Assembly (NCBI RefSeq): GCF_013373865.1
Contig: NC_050469.1
Span: 17,169,046 to 17,233,045, forward strand
Direction of reading: 5' to 3'
Source: Monomorium pharaonis
Taxonomy: Eukaryota; Arthropoda; Insecta; Hymenoptera; Formicidae
DNA: 64,000 nucleotides
Below, piece after piece: positions 36,400-47,513 of this stretch. A program made the position numbers and the translations under genes. Within the stretch, counting starts at the first letter, position 1. Every line of letters begins with the position of its first letter. Under the pieces are notes generated by a model. It had not been told where the DNA came from and made no database searches. It saw only the letters and a program-made list of their open reading frames with translations.

Positions 36400-37422
36400 C
36401 ACTGGCGCAAAAAAAAACTAAACAAAATTTTTGACCGATTTTTAGGCAATCTTCAAAGTAATGCAACTTTGCAAAAAATCATCCAAATTACATGTACTTT
36501 TTTTTAATTAAGGGGCAAAGACTCTACTTTGAGAATCCCTACGCGAAAGTTTGATTTTTAAGTGTAAATCTTTTGTATTGCATGAAAACCAAACATGTTT
36601 TCTATAATTAAAAAAAGTAAAAGTGTGTTATCATTTTTCACAAGTTTCTCGTTAAAATCTGACTATGTAGCTCTGAAATTCATCGGTGGAAATTTGTACT
36701 TACTGATCTGAATATAACGGAAGCTGACATACCAATTTCACTGAAGTCAACAGAAGATCACATTCATCTATACTCATAAGCCCACACATACACGTAGACA
36801 TACATATACACATACTCATACATAAAAAAATAAAAGTTCAAATTTTATTTTAAAAAATCAGCCTTTTCAGGGCCACATGATGTACAAAATCCGATCGTCA
36901 TTCTCCACGTGGTGCATATCAGGACACTTTGATGACGGCGGTATGATTGAGTTAAATACGAATAAAATTAATATGCAATATCATATTGATACTCAAAATT
37001 CATGATATTAAAAAAATATCGTATTTATTCGTTAAAATACCTTAAAATGCAGTGCAAATTTCAAATTCGTGTGCAATCGACAAAAAACATTGTATCGACA
37101 TGTTTTTTTTTAAATTGCTTAGAAAAGAATGAACTTTAAGAATCTGGATTAATATTAGCCAGATTTTAACGAGAAACTTGTGAAAAATGATAACAAACTT
37201 TTACTTTTTTCAATTAAAAAAAACATGTTTGGTTTTCATGCGATACAAAAGATTCGCACTTAAAAAATCAAACTTTCGCCTAGGGATTCTTAAAGTATAG
37301 TCTTTGCCCTTCAATTAAAAAAAAAGTACATGTAATTTGGATGATTTTTCGCAAAATTGCATCACTTTGAATATTGCCTAAAAATCGGTCAAAAATTTTG
37401 TTTCGTTTTTTTTGCGCCAGTG
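36400..37422. mobile_element. Tc1/mariner-type non-autonomous element, 1023 bp
   Basis: The ends CACTGGCGCAAAAAAAA and TTTTTTTTGCGCCAGTG are flanked by TA (36,398-36,399 and 37,423-37,424). The long inverted arms (about 290-360 bp) share TTTTTGACCGATTTTTAGGC and ATCCAAATTACATGTAC. No transposase frame is present. Comparison with the opposite PLE2 arm shows the empty site, which confirms the insertion. Confidence 0.9.
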
Positions 37423-37618
37423 TATAATAGTTGTTTAATAAATTATAATGTATTAGGAAAATTTGTCTTGGCTCAATATATTGACCGATTTATCGCATTA
37501 TTTTTGCTTAGCATTAACGAGCCCTTTATATTTGTTTGATTGGTATTTTTAAGTGATGATTAATTAAATATTGACGACAATGAATATATTATTAATATTT
37601 TTGTGTATTTTATTACAG

Positions 37619-37675
37619 GGTTCCGGCTATTTAAAGCGTGCAAATACTGAACGTCTCCATGAAATTTTTAATCAG
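37619..37675 (+). CDS. aralar1: aralar1 exon 2, N-terminal helix of aspartate/glutamate carrier
   Basis: Nineteen codons (GSGYLKRANTERLHEIFNQ) are framed by an acceptor TTTTATTACAG and a donor GTAAAG. The sequence fits the first helix of the regulatory N-terminal domain of the SLC25A12/13 (aralar/citrin) family, which runs directly into YAS..NGERFMT, encoded by exon 3. Both ends are phase 0. The protein sits in the inner mitochondrial membrane and exchanges aspartate for glutamate plus a proton in the malate-aspartate shuttle, under Ca2+ control from the intermembrane-space side. The exon begins only about 108 bp after the end of a Penelope-like element. Confidence 0.85.
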
Positions 37676-38700
37676 GTAAAGAAACATAAAGTACTTGAAT
37701 ATGTTATTAAGAATGCACTTAAACTTCCAGCGACTTTCATAAAAGTTTAATAGTTTTGAATTACATTGTGTAATTAATGCGGAAAGTCGGTTATTGTCCA
37801 CGAATGCGAGAAGTAGAGACACGAATCGAAGACGAATGGACATACTATTATCGCATAACCGCACACATTGCGTATACTACTTTTTTGTTACAAGCGTAGA
37901 AAGTGTCAAAGGCAAAAGCGGGAAGGAGGGATTTGTTAAAGGCGCAAAGCTCCGAAAAAGTAAATGAAAAGGACTTTAAATAGTTTTGTAAGAAATACAT
38001 TTTTATATTTTATATTTATTGTGTATATTTTAATTTTTTTACTTTTATGGCAAATGATTCTCTTTGTAGTCCTTTTCTTAATTTGAATGCTTTTTGGACG
38101 TAGGAGTTTGCTGTCATATTCGGATATTATGACGGTATTCGGGTTTTTGTTATTCATCTTTGGTTTTATTATTGACACTAATATCATATGATCCTACATA
38201 TCGACTTCTTTTACGCAATCTGATGTCTTTGAATAACACAACTTGACAGGCAAAGATTAGGTCCGCAAAAGCGACAAAGCATCAGTAATTTTGCGAGAGT
38301 TCGTGTACCTTAACGCATGAGTGCCACGAAATGACGCGCGAATGTAACAATAAAAACAAGTGTTCGAAAAACGAGATAAGCGTGCAGAAAAATACTACTG
38401 CACAATTATCGCCATCTATTATGAGAACAAAAACAAAATAATGAATTATTTGTATGAAAAAGCTTCCGCGGGAAATCGGCGACTTTCCGAATAAAAAAGG
38501 GGCGCGTAAAAAATTTTTCACGCATATGTAATAAAATTATTTTTTATTGGTTATATCAAATTTTTCTTCCATTTCTCCCGGTTAGTTTGTATGCCATTTC
38601 TTCGGTAATACGTATATTTTATTGTTAATAAAAATTAAAGTTATGAAAAAATAAATTAAACTTATTAAAATTCAATATATTTTCTTTTATTCATTTTATA
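37676..38700. other. Intronic sequence, no gene seen
   Basis: AT-rich intron sequence just after exon 2. Short open frames here (for example 37,936-38,187 and 38,282-38,521 on the - strand) have no recognisable features. Confidence 0.5.
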
Positions 38701-38702
38701 TA

Positions 38703-38962
38703 CAGGGTGTTCTAGATCAACCGCAGGAGTCGGTATGTACGTATTCCTCGTGAAAAACTGAATCGAAAATGTCAATAGCAAAATGTTGAGGGGTTAATAG
38801 TTTTTAAATGGTGAGCCTTTGAATCTTTCCAACTACAGATCGTGAAGCTCGTCCCGTCAAGCGCGGCGCAACCAAGCAGCTGTGCGCTTTGACGAGTACC
38901 ACTAAACGGCACAGTGTTGAACGAGTATTGCACAGTACAAATTTGTGAAATCTCTATTAACA
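38703..38962. mobile_element. Mariner-type end fragment B, copy 1
   Basis: It begins TA-CAGGGTGTTCTAGATCAACC and contains TTCATGAGG-like, TGTTGAGGGGTTAATAG and GTACCACTAAACGGCAC blocks. The same blocks recur inverted at 49,496-49,742. Only one terminus is recognisable; no transposase is present. Confidence 0.7.
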
Positions 38963-39321
38963 TCTATTCTTAAATTGAGTCCAATTTCATTGACAAGATA
39001 ATAGCAGTTGCAAATTCGATAAAACATCATTTATGTCAATAAAAAGTATGTGTTTATGAAATACGTTTTATGTATAAATAAATTAATAAAAGAATAGAGG
39101 AAAGACATCGAATTTGGAACAGTTTTCTAAATTGGAACTCTCTTATTTCTTAAGACTAAACAGTGCATCATACATATATCGATAAAAATATGATCTGCTT
39201 AGTTAATTAAAGAAATAAAAACCCATATTTCAACATTCGTATCCTTTTTTTATATAAAATCTGCTAAAAACAAATTCCTCAAAAGCGAGAGTTATATTGG
39301 CACGATTCTGTCTCTTAACCC

Positions 39322-39730
39322 TCTGACCGCATGCTATCAAAAAGTCACGTTCACCGCACACATGGGTGTACGACACCCGGGAAACTTTGACGATTTGTAT
39401 TTCGGGCAAAAATCGATGAATTTTAATCCATTTTTTATTCCTATAGAAAATTTCTCAGAATTGTGATAAAATAGGTTAGAAAGTCGTATGTATAAAGTGG
39501 AAAGAGATATATTCGATAGACAGACAATAAATCAAAAAATTTTGCATAAAAATTTGTTTTTTTTTCAAACGGCTGCATTTTGTAGAAAAAAAAGAAAAAA
39601 TACTTCAAAATATGGTAATTTGAAAGTTGAATAGTTATATTTTAAGAATCTGTTATCAATTTTTTGATTTGTTCCAAAAAGTATATTTTTTTAGAAATAT
39701 GAATATTCACTATTTTTCGATCTAACGGTT
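39322..39730. mobile_element. Possible piggyBac-like MITE, TTAA ends
   Basis: TTAA-CCCTCTGACCGCATG at the left and, reverse-complemented, TTAA-CCGTTAGATCGA at the right give weakly similar ends with TTAA flanks. The interior is AT-rich. The similarity is short and the call is tentative. Confidence 0.35.
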
Positions 39731-41399
39731 AATACCGTAAAATCAAAATCATCGGAATATTTGTGAATAAAACGACAATGATTATTGTTTTTATGATTAT
39801 TTATTGTTTATTTAACTCAAATATAAAAAAATAAAAGTTCAACTATCCACCTTTCCGTGTATTCACTTTTCTGGAAACATACACAGAAAAAAAGAATGTT
39901 CTTGTTAAATCAAAAAGATTTATTTGAATCAGAGATGAGCGAATTTGTAATTGACTATTACCAAATTAAAAATGCTCAAAACAATGAATAATTAAATGTG
40001 ATTTAATTACACATTATTTTGAACATTTGTAATTAAACACCATTGAATTACTAATTTGTTTGAGCATTTGTAATGAATGTCCAAAGTAATTAAATTATAC
40101 TATCGTAATGTAATTACATTTGTGTAATTTAATTACATTTTAATTTTTTTCGAATTGTGTCGAATTAATGACAAAGAGAACGTGAGAGTGTACATACTGT
40201 ACATACTGCAAGAATAATACATTGTGTATCTAGCGGAGAAAGCGACATTTTTTAGACGAGCGTGAAGTTTGCCTTCTGCTTGGCAAATATATTTAACATT
40301 TTATTTGTAAATTAAATTTACATGTATGGAATAACAAAGAAATATTGTCGTGAAAACGTATCTTTTTTAATAATTGTTTCTTTTATAGAATTTTTTCTTT
40401 TACACAGATAAATTTTTAAAAGTTTGGAAAAAAGTTAACAAGTTAAAGTTTATGTATTTCAAAAATGTCTAGTTAAAATTAAGAATTAAAATTTAAAATT
40501 AAAAGAGTTAAAAATGTTGTCTACAAAAATAAAGAAACGAATACGTTGGCTTATTAAAAATAATTTTTTTTTTATTAAATGCAATAAAATTGTGAAACTT
40601 GTTCTACAGCATACAACACAAGTATAAAATGTAATATAAATATTCAATAAAAATTAAAACATTAATTTAAATTAACGTTTAATTGAAAAAATTCAAGCAT
40701 TAAAATTCTCTAATCTGTATTTTTAGTTGAGAATTAAAATCTGTATTTTCTCAATCAACTAAAAAACTTTAACATCCAATTTTTTATTGTATTTTTATTT
40801 TCAATTAAAAATTAACATCTTAATTCTATATTTTATAAAAAAATATTCGAGAAATTTAATAAGATACTTTTGTGAACACAAATCATAAAGATATAACATA
40901 TTAATACAAAGATATAAATTTATAATCGTTTCTTAGGTCTTAAGAATGTCTTAAATCTTAAATTGTAAAGTTTTAATTTTGTTTATTTTAAGGTTATCTT
41001 CCGTCTTTTTTGTGCTCTTTTTTTAACCGTAGACTATAAAGCAAACAAGATCAGTTCTTATAATTTAAATTACGATACCACAGACGCGCGATTTGCACAC
41101 GCGCTACTTTACTTTTTATTTTTTACTTTTTAAAAATAAATTACAATGATAATTGTATAGATAATTAACAATAAATTTCGAGAGATGCGAGCAATCAATT
41201 TTATATGCATTTTTAAAATATGGATAATTTAAAGAGATAATTTAAGATTTCAGAAATTCTAACGTCTTAGAATTTGGGAAACAACTATGAATTCGGAATA
41301 TTAAATTTAATAAAAGGATAAATGTACTTTAATCAAAAAATGGGATAAGTGGAATTTAGAGAAAAGTGCCATCATTATTAGGTACAATAACCAATTTTT
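39731..41399. other. AT-rich intronic sequence, no gene seen
   Basis: Several AATTACAAATG/CATTTGTAATT inverted words lie at about 39,935-40,140, which may be an eroded hairpin element. Otherwise nothing is visible. Confidence 0.45.
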
Positions 41400-42291
41400 T
41401 TTAAATTTCTTTAATTTTCCAAAAACACATATTTTCTTTAAGTTTAGATATTTTAAAAATACCTAACTCTGAAGATTCTATCGGAAAATCATAATAATTT
41501 TCCAGACATGTAAATTTTTTTCCTGCAATAATGACACCTTCAACAGAATCAATCACAGAATACAAACGCACAACTTCACCATTCATGATTTGAAAGTATC
41601 AATCTGCTTTATTTTTTAGTTCTTAGCGTAAAGTTTTTAATTACTATAGTGGCATATATATTGTTGACCTTCAATCTCCAAATCATAACCATTGAATGGT
41701 TTTTTCAATTTTACATTAAAATTTTGCACGAAAACATTTTATTAGTGTAATTCCATGTCTCTGTTAGCTAACTGTTGCAATAGTCGATAAATGCTACGCA
41801 ATTGATTTTTTATAATGCCCAAAAAATTTTCGTAACAAAATGCACTCCATGATTCCAAAGTATCTCTATTATTACATTCTTCAGTTAAATGAATTAATGA
41901 GTGGACATTGTAAACCACAAACTCACGTCCGAATGAATGAACTGATCGGTTTACAAATTCTTTTCCCAGCAAACACACTTTTATAACTATGCTATAACAA
42001 TTACATAATTTAGTATAATCGAATATAACAAGTTATATAATGGAGTTGTAACTTGTAATATACTCATTCCTTGTATTTTCCCACTCAAAAAAGCAACAAT
42101 GTTATATAACAGCTATATATTTATTTGTAACAGTTACGTATATGTAATATTGTTGACACATTAAAAACATAACTGTAATGAAATAAATATATAACATGTT
42201 GCTTTGTGAAAATATTGAAATAACATAATTATAATGTAAAAAAAAAAAATAAATTTACGTTGTTTCTCAACAAACATCGTTACCCATCACA

Positions 42292-42440
42292 CCATAGTCA
42301 CACATTTGGGACTGCCTACTTCCGCGATCACCCATCCAACTCTGAACCGCCGTCGACGTTGCTTGACTTCGAAGATCGTACGCTACCTAGTACTTTGTGA
42401 TGATCCATGAACGCTTGATGCTCATGAATACATATTTGTT
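42292..42440 (-). ncRNA. 5S rRNA-like segment (pseudogene or 5S-derived SINE head)
   Basis: On the - strand the words CGAAGTCAAGCAACGTCG and GTTGGATGGGTGATCGCG align in order and spacing with the internal promoter region of 5S rRNA (GAAGTTAAGCAGCGTCGG and TTGGATGGGTGACCGC). The upstream GTACGATCT fits the CCGATCT block. The first third and the 3' end have diverged, so it is not a working 5S gene. It could be a 5S pseudogene or the head of a 5S-derived SINE. The match is from memory of the 5S consensus and was not aligned. Confidence 0.6.
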
Positions 42441-42629
42441 ATAGATCAGTTCAATAAATGCAAGAAACATAAAATTTGTAGTTAACTAATATTTTTATAA
42501 ATAAATATAAATTTACAGTTTTTTTTCCTAATTTTTACATATGCGAAATAACATGTGGAATAACTTATAAAAATATGTTTTTGCTCTGCTCTTTTGATAA
42601 AGCTAAATTATACCTCAGACAGAACGCAA

Positions 42630-43000
42630 TATTTATAAAATATTTATAAAATATTTATAAAATATTTATAATATTTATTTAAATATTTTATAAATATTTA
42701 TCCAAATATTTTATAAATATTTTTGTGGTCTTAGATTTGACAAATCATAGAGATTTATCATAAATATTATAAAAATATTTATAAATATTTACAAAATATT
42801 ACTTATACAAATCTTTATTTTTTATTTACCATAAATATTATATAAAATATTTAGTCTATATTTTAATAATATGTTGAATAAAGATTTTTTTCTTCGTGTA
42901 TATAAAATATGTGTAAAATATTTATATAATATTTTGAAAAAATAAATATTAATAAATATTAATAAATATTTATCATAAATATTATGTGCTGTCTGGGATG
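42630..43000. repeat. TTTATAAATATT-type AT-rich minisatellite
   Basis: Many short copies of ATTTATAAAATATT and its complement are packed here and could fold into multiple hairpins. Confidence 0.75.
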
Positions 43001-43097
43001 ATTCTAAAATATTGATAGTATTAATTATATAAAATATTATATTTATTATTAATAATGTTGTTTATTAGCCAATCTGTAAATAATGATTAATAGTTAT

Positions 43098-43410
43098 AGG
43101 TAGCAAGATGTCCTCCACTAGACATCAATAATTCGTCATTTGAGGTCAAATCGTCAATTATTACAAAGAATTATAGTTAACGTCAGTAATTAATCATTAA
43201 TAAATAATACGTCGTAAAATAATCAATTATTTAACGTTATTAATTAGTCAAGAATATGACGTCAGAAATACATTATAGGATGGATAAATGACTGACGTAA
43301 TTAATAGGTCAAAAAATGACATTACTATTACGTCTTAATAATTGGTAACATGACGTCGGCGACCTTAAATGACAAATTATTGACGTCCAGTGGACGTCAT
43401 CTTGCTACCT
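43098..43410. mobile_element. 313-bp hairpin MITE with AGGTAGCAAGATG termini
   Basis: AGGTAGCAAGATG at the left pairs with CATCTTGCTACCT at the right. The next inner words (CATCAATAATT.GTCATTT and AAATGACAAATTATTGACGTC) also pair. Repeated TGACGT(C/A)A-like words fill the interior. The class and TSD are unclear. Confidence 0.75.
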
Positions 43411-45571
43411 GAAAAATCAATATATGTTGCAACAATTATATATATATATATATGTTACATGTTACATGTTACTTGATGTTTGCTGGATATAATATTAATA
43501 ATTTTGCGTTGTATAAATATTACATTATGTGAGTATAACATGCATTATGTAACAAGAGTAAACAAATAATACATAACAGTTATATAATAAAATATAACAC
43601 ATGTTATAATAAATTAATACTTCAATGTTACATGACTGTTAAAATATGTGCTTTTTTTTGCTGCTTTAATATGTAATCAGCAACTCTGTTCATTTCTTGA
43701 AAAAGAATCCGGTCTACACAAGATATAAATTGCACAATGGAGAAGAAGGAAACACTGATAGATATTAGTAGGTACATAGTCCTCTAAAATATAAATGCTA
43801 TCATATAAAATAAATCTTTAAAACTTAGAACCTTTCCACTTCTCTCTTTTATTACGAACACCTAAGCTCCTTGGTTTTCGATTAAACTCTATTGGAAAAC
43901 AGAGCGTAATATTTTGTAACGTATTATTAATTTCAATTACAATGGCATCCGGCAACGTACATTGAGAACGAACACTTATAAGAAAATTAAGCATTCTTTT
44001 CACAACACCCAGATATACAAGATGTAGTGGATCAAGACAAAATTGGGAAACCATGCCAATTCCAATATCTTCCAATATTGAGTTACTGATATGGTGGGGA
44101 GTATCTCTGTTACGAAAAGCTCGTCTGTACGTGGACAATTTTGTTCAAAAAAACATTCTATTTCTGCAATGTGTTCCTTTTACTATGCATTTCTCACACG
44201 CATAGAAACCATTATGTGAAACGCATTGTTTAACAAACGAATGGGCTTCGGCATCCAATACAAAATTATCAATTCTAAATTTATATTTTATACCATTGCT
44301 CCATTGAATTCCATTTTCTTTTAAATTTGCTACTTCAATAACAAACTCCTTCAAATATTCGTTAACGTTATTAAGTTTTCCAGAACCCAAATAAACACCA
44401 ATTAGAAAAGGATATTTTAAATATCGAAATTTTCCAAGAATGGGCCAAAAATGTTTCTCAGAACTTTTACTCAAAGGGATGCCATCTATATTGATGTCTG
44501 TCACTATTTCACCATGTTGCTGGATATATTCATCTGAAAGTAATTGTCGAATATTTTTTTCAATTCCTTTGTACCAAAACCGAGGTCACTGACAGAAGTT
44601 TTTCTCGGAGTATGCAACAGAGTCTTATAACTCTTAGGCAGAAATGGAAATAATGGTCTTAACAAAGCTAATAATGCATTTACTTTTTTTTTAAATTCCT
44701 TGCAAACAAAATTCCTTTAATGCATTTAATAAATACTTGTTTTTTTTCTTCTTTATCGTTTTAAAAATTTGATGTTTGATTTTTATCATTTTGATTATAA
44801 TTTTCAATATTTAACTTATTATGTATGTCATAATGTATAGTATCATTGTTTTGAATACTACTATTATTTGTACTACTAATTGTAAGAGAATTACAAGAAT
44901 TACAATCTGAAAAAAGATTTGAGTTTTCATGAACATAATTGCCACTTTCTTGTAAAGTGATCTGCCTTTGAAGAAAAGGGTCCACACGTGTATCATCAAA
45001 ATTAATATTTCTTTCATGCCTTTGAATATTATTATCATTAATACTATTAAATTCGACAGAACTCTCAGCTGTAGCTTTAAGTTGATTCAATTTGATCCGT
45101 TTTATAGCACTAATTCTATATTTTAATGGTACTTTTCGCTTGTATGAAGACGATGTCTGTAAATATGAGATATTAAATACGGAAGAAATTCAGGATTAAT
45201 ATTAAAAATATTGACATATGCATGTATGCAATAGAAGTTAATCGGTTCTTTTTGTTTAGAAATATTCAACATTTTATTAAACTTTTGTAATGTATATAAT
45301 GTTTAGATAAAAGTCATATTAAAAAAAAAAGAAGTGTAAATTTTACAATAAAAAAAATTAACTATATTGTATTGGAAAAAAAAACTTTTGATCCTTATGA
45401 ATAATCGATAAATTTTTTTTATTAATTTTTGAAAAGGAAATAATTATTACACATATATCTATATTATATGTGAAGAAATGTACACACAAAATGTTAAATT
45501 TTGGTGATTAATTCTTAGGTTAGTTATTACCGTTACATACTTTGTAAACAATTTATATATTTTTAACTTAC

Positions 45572-45595
45572 CTTTTTATTGTTATCGTATGACAT
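45572..45595 (-). CDS. Candidate first exon of the CACTA-like transposase
   Basis: ATG plus seven codons end at a consensus GTAAGTT donor. The 415-bp intron ends TTTACAG at 45,157-45,163, in phase 0. The preserved splice signals show the source gene was a spliced eukaryotic transposase gene. Confidence 0.5.
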
Positions 45596-45634
45596 GATAT
45601 CACGCTGCAAATGATGCTTATCAATCACTAATTA

Positions 45635-46385
45635 TCTATATAAATAAAAATGTAAAATGTTTGTTACTCATCTAAAATCTCCGTAAGTTATTCACCGATT
45701 GCTTAAATTTTGACACAACGTTGCTTTCGTTACCGGTCGTGTTCTTATGGGGTCTGTTTATGGAAATACCGTGTGTTTCAAAAATGCTGGACATAATTTA
45801 ATTTTAAACAATATTTTTTTAACGATATTTTTTTGAAATTTTGACACAACGTTGTATTCGTATACGCGAGTTTTCTTATGGAGTCAGTTTTTGGTTATAC
45901 CGGTTGTTTCAAAAATGATGGTCATAATTTAGTTTTAAACAATATTTTTCAAATGATATTTATTTGTAATTTTGACACAACGTTGTATTCGTAACCGGGA
46001 GTGTTTTTATGGGGTCTGATTTTTTAAATACTGTGTGTTACAAAAGTGATGGTTATAATATTATTTTGTTAATTGTAAACAATATTTTTTAAATGATATT
46101 TCTTTGTAATTTTGACACAATGTTGTATTCGTAACCGGGAGTGTTTTTATGGTGTCTGATTAATGAAATACCGTGTGTTTAAAAAATGATGGTCATAATT
46201 AAATTTTTTAAATTTAAAACAATATTTTTAAAATTATATTTTTTGGAAATTTTGAAACACCGTTGTATTCGTAATCGGGAGTGTTTTTATGTGGTTTAAT
46301 TTTGGAAATACCGTGTGTTTCAAAAATGATGGTCATAATTTAATTTTGTTAATTTTAAACAATATTTTTTTAATGACATTTAAAG
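45635..46385. mobile_element. Helitron-like 5' end with minisatellite
   Basis: After an A, the sequence TCTATATAAATAAAAATGTAA and the following TGTTTGTTACTCA...CTCCGTAAGTTATTCACCGATTG resemble the 5' terminus of insect Helitrons (TC start, ATAAAAATG, TTTGTTTGT, ACCGATT). Then come five tandem units. No Rep/helicase coding and no CTRR hairpin end could be placed, so the right boundary is unknown. Confidence 0.5.
45703..46382. repeat. Five tandem units of 131-139 bp
   Basis: AATTTTGACACAACGTTG recurs at about 45,705, 45,836, 45,968, 46,107 and 46,246, followed each time by TATTCGTAACCGGGAGTGTTTTTATGG and CAAAAATGATGGTCATAAT. Confidence 0.88.
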
Positions 46386-46425
46386 AGAGTGTGTGAGTGT
46401 GTGTGTTTTAATTAAATATGAGAGT

Positions 46426-46468
<43 letters not shown>

Positions 46469-46578
46469 TGAGAGAAAATGATTTAGAGTGATAAAGAGAA
46501 ATTAATTATTAAGAGAGAGAGTGTGTGTGTGTGTGTGTGTGTAGTGAGTGTGTAAGCGTGAGTTTATGCGTGAGAGAG

Positions 46579-46622
<44 letters not shown>
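46386..46622. repeat. (GT)n/(GA)n microsatellite cluster
   Basis: Alternating GT, GA and GAGT tracts with AT-rich spacers. The Leu-Ser open frame here is an artefact. Confidence 0.93.
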
Positions 46623-46625
<3 letters not shown>

Positions 46626-47085
46626 GTGCAAAACCTTTTAATAAGAAATAGTCAGAGGAAAGTCGTCTATTTTTATTAGATATCGCAGTTCCCGGAGCTG
46701 ATACACCCCAATGAACTTTTTCTACGTGGTAAAATCGAATATCAAAATTCCCTAATGGGGAAGCTTCGTTCACGTAATTACTCAAATTTGCTTGTGTTAA
46801 TGTGAGTCTGGAGTAGTAAAATTTCGTGGTTCGTCAGTTACGCAACACACATACACATATATGTCGAAAGCTCACAATCCGAGGTCGGTTTCGAGCTTTA
46901 AAATAAAGACTAACCATAGTTGTTAGCAAAACCCGGAATTTTTATTCTTGCAATAGTTAAAATTGGGCATTGTTAAAAATTGAAATTGAATATCTCGGCA
47001 CCTAATATAGTTAGCAAGGTTTTCCAAACAGCATTTTCAAGATTCGGATTGCCACTTAAAAAAAATTTATATCACAGTTATGTGT
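46623..47085. other. No gene seen
   Basis: A mixed segment follows the microsatellites. The - strand frame at about 46,620-46,785 has a protein-like stretch (VHWGVSAPGTAISNKNRRLS) but no recognisable family; it may belong to the Helitron-like insertion. Confidence 0.35.
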
Positions 47086-47513
47086 GATACGTTTTTTCAA
47101 AATGGCGTATGACAAAGCGAAAACACGCGAAATTGAAAAATATTGGTTCGAGTTTGCGACGATCCATGGCAAGAGGCAAGTGTCGCAACTTAATGAGATA
47201 AAAAGCATGCGATAGTACAGAGTCTTCCTTTTAAAATGCTTTTTACTCGTCTCGATACGATGATTTTTCGCTGAGATATGCGCATTTGAATAAAAAGGCA
47301 GTTTTCTACTTTAAATGCGCATATCTCAGCGAAAAATCATCGTATCGAGACGAGTATAAAACCATTTTGAAGGGGAAACTCTGTACTATCGCATGCTTTT
47401 TATCCCATTAAGTTGCAATATTTGCCTCACGCCATGGATCGTCGCAAACTCGGACCAATATTTTTCAATTTCTCATGCTCTCGCTTTGTCATACGCCATT
47501 TTGAAAAAAATTA
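47086..47513. mobile_element. Near-perfect 430-bp fold-back element
   Basis: TTTTTTCAAAATGGCGTATG at the left pairs with CATACGCCATTTTGAAAAAA at the right. The arms meet at about 47,300 in GCGCATATCTCAGCGAAAAATC copies. Almost the whole length is stem. Confidence 0.85.

Larger units (their letters stand above)
32860..37511 (+). mobile_element. Penelope-like element 2 with inverted arms and nested insertions
   Basis: A + strand Penelope coding region (33,773-35,890) is framed by a 0.9-kb left arm (32,860-33,772) that is the reverse complement of its own 3' part, including the GIY-YIG coding sequence. The right arm ends at the same words (TAATGCGATAAATCGGTCAATATATTGAG inverted) at 37,511. Such inverted partial copies are a known product of Penelope-like retrotransposition. 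Two younger elements sit inside: a 139-bp 8-bp-TSD element (35,304-35,442) and a 1023-bp TA-flanked element (36,400-37,422). Confidence 0.88.
41969..43665. mobile_element. Insertion splitting the transposase pseudogene
   Basis: Coding similarity stops at about 41,969 and resumes at about 43,665. The ends CAGCAAACACA...TTTTATAAC on the left and, inverted, CAGCAAAAAAAAGCACATATTTTAAC on the right look like related termini. The interior is AT-rich (TTATATAAC, TTTATAAATATT arrays) and includes the 5S-like segment and the 313-bp MITE. Target-site duplication is not clear. Confidence 0.6.
41400..45595 (-). pseudogene. CACTA/EnSpm-like transposase gene, antisense, decayed
   Basis: Segments in - strand order: a spliced start (exon 45,572-45,595, MSYDNNKK, donor GTAAGTT; acceptor TTTACAG before 45,156), an N-terminal basic and Asn-rich region (44,761-45,156), then a block with NALLALLRPLFPFLPKSYKT and SVSDLG, then INIDGIPLSKSSEKHFWPIL and VLDAEAHSFVKQ...GFYACEKC, then AFRNRDTPHHI and CLDPLHLVYLGVVKRMLNFL, then VYNVHSLIHLTEE...ESWSAFCYENFLG, and an acidic C-terminus. 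This matches the Tnp2-like transposases common as uncharacterised proteins in arthropods. Frameshifts near 44,595 and 44,150, a stop after SKF at 43,818, and a 1.7-kb insertion at 41,969-43,665 show it is dead. It lies antisense inside aralar1 intron 2. Confidence 0.75.

Noticed and set aside
32860..37511. Reading the 0.9-kb inverted arms as TIRs of a DNA transposon
   Set aside because: The arms contain the 3' part of a Penelope coding region, and the internal frame is reverse transcriptase plus GIY-YIG, so it is a retroelement with an inverted partial copy.
42292..42440. Functional 5S rRNA gene
   Set aside because: Only the internal region matches; the 5' third and the closing stem do not, and no T-run terminator is placed correctly.
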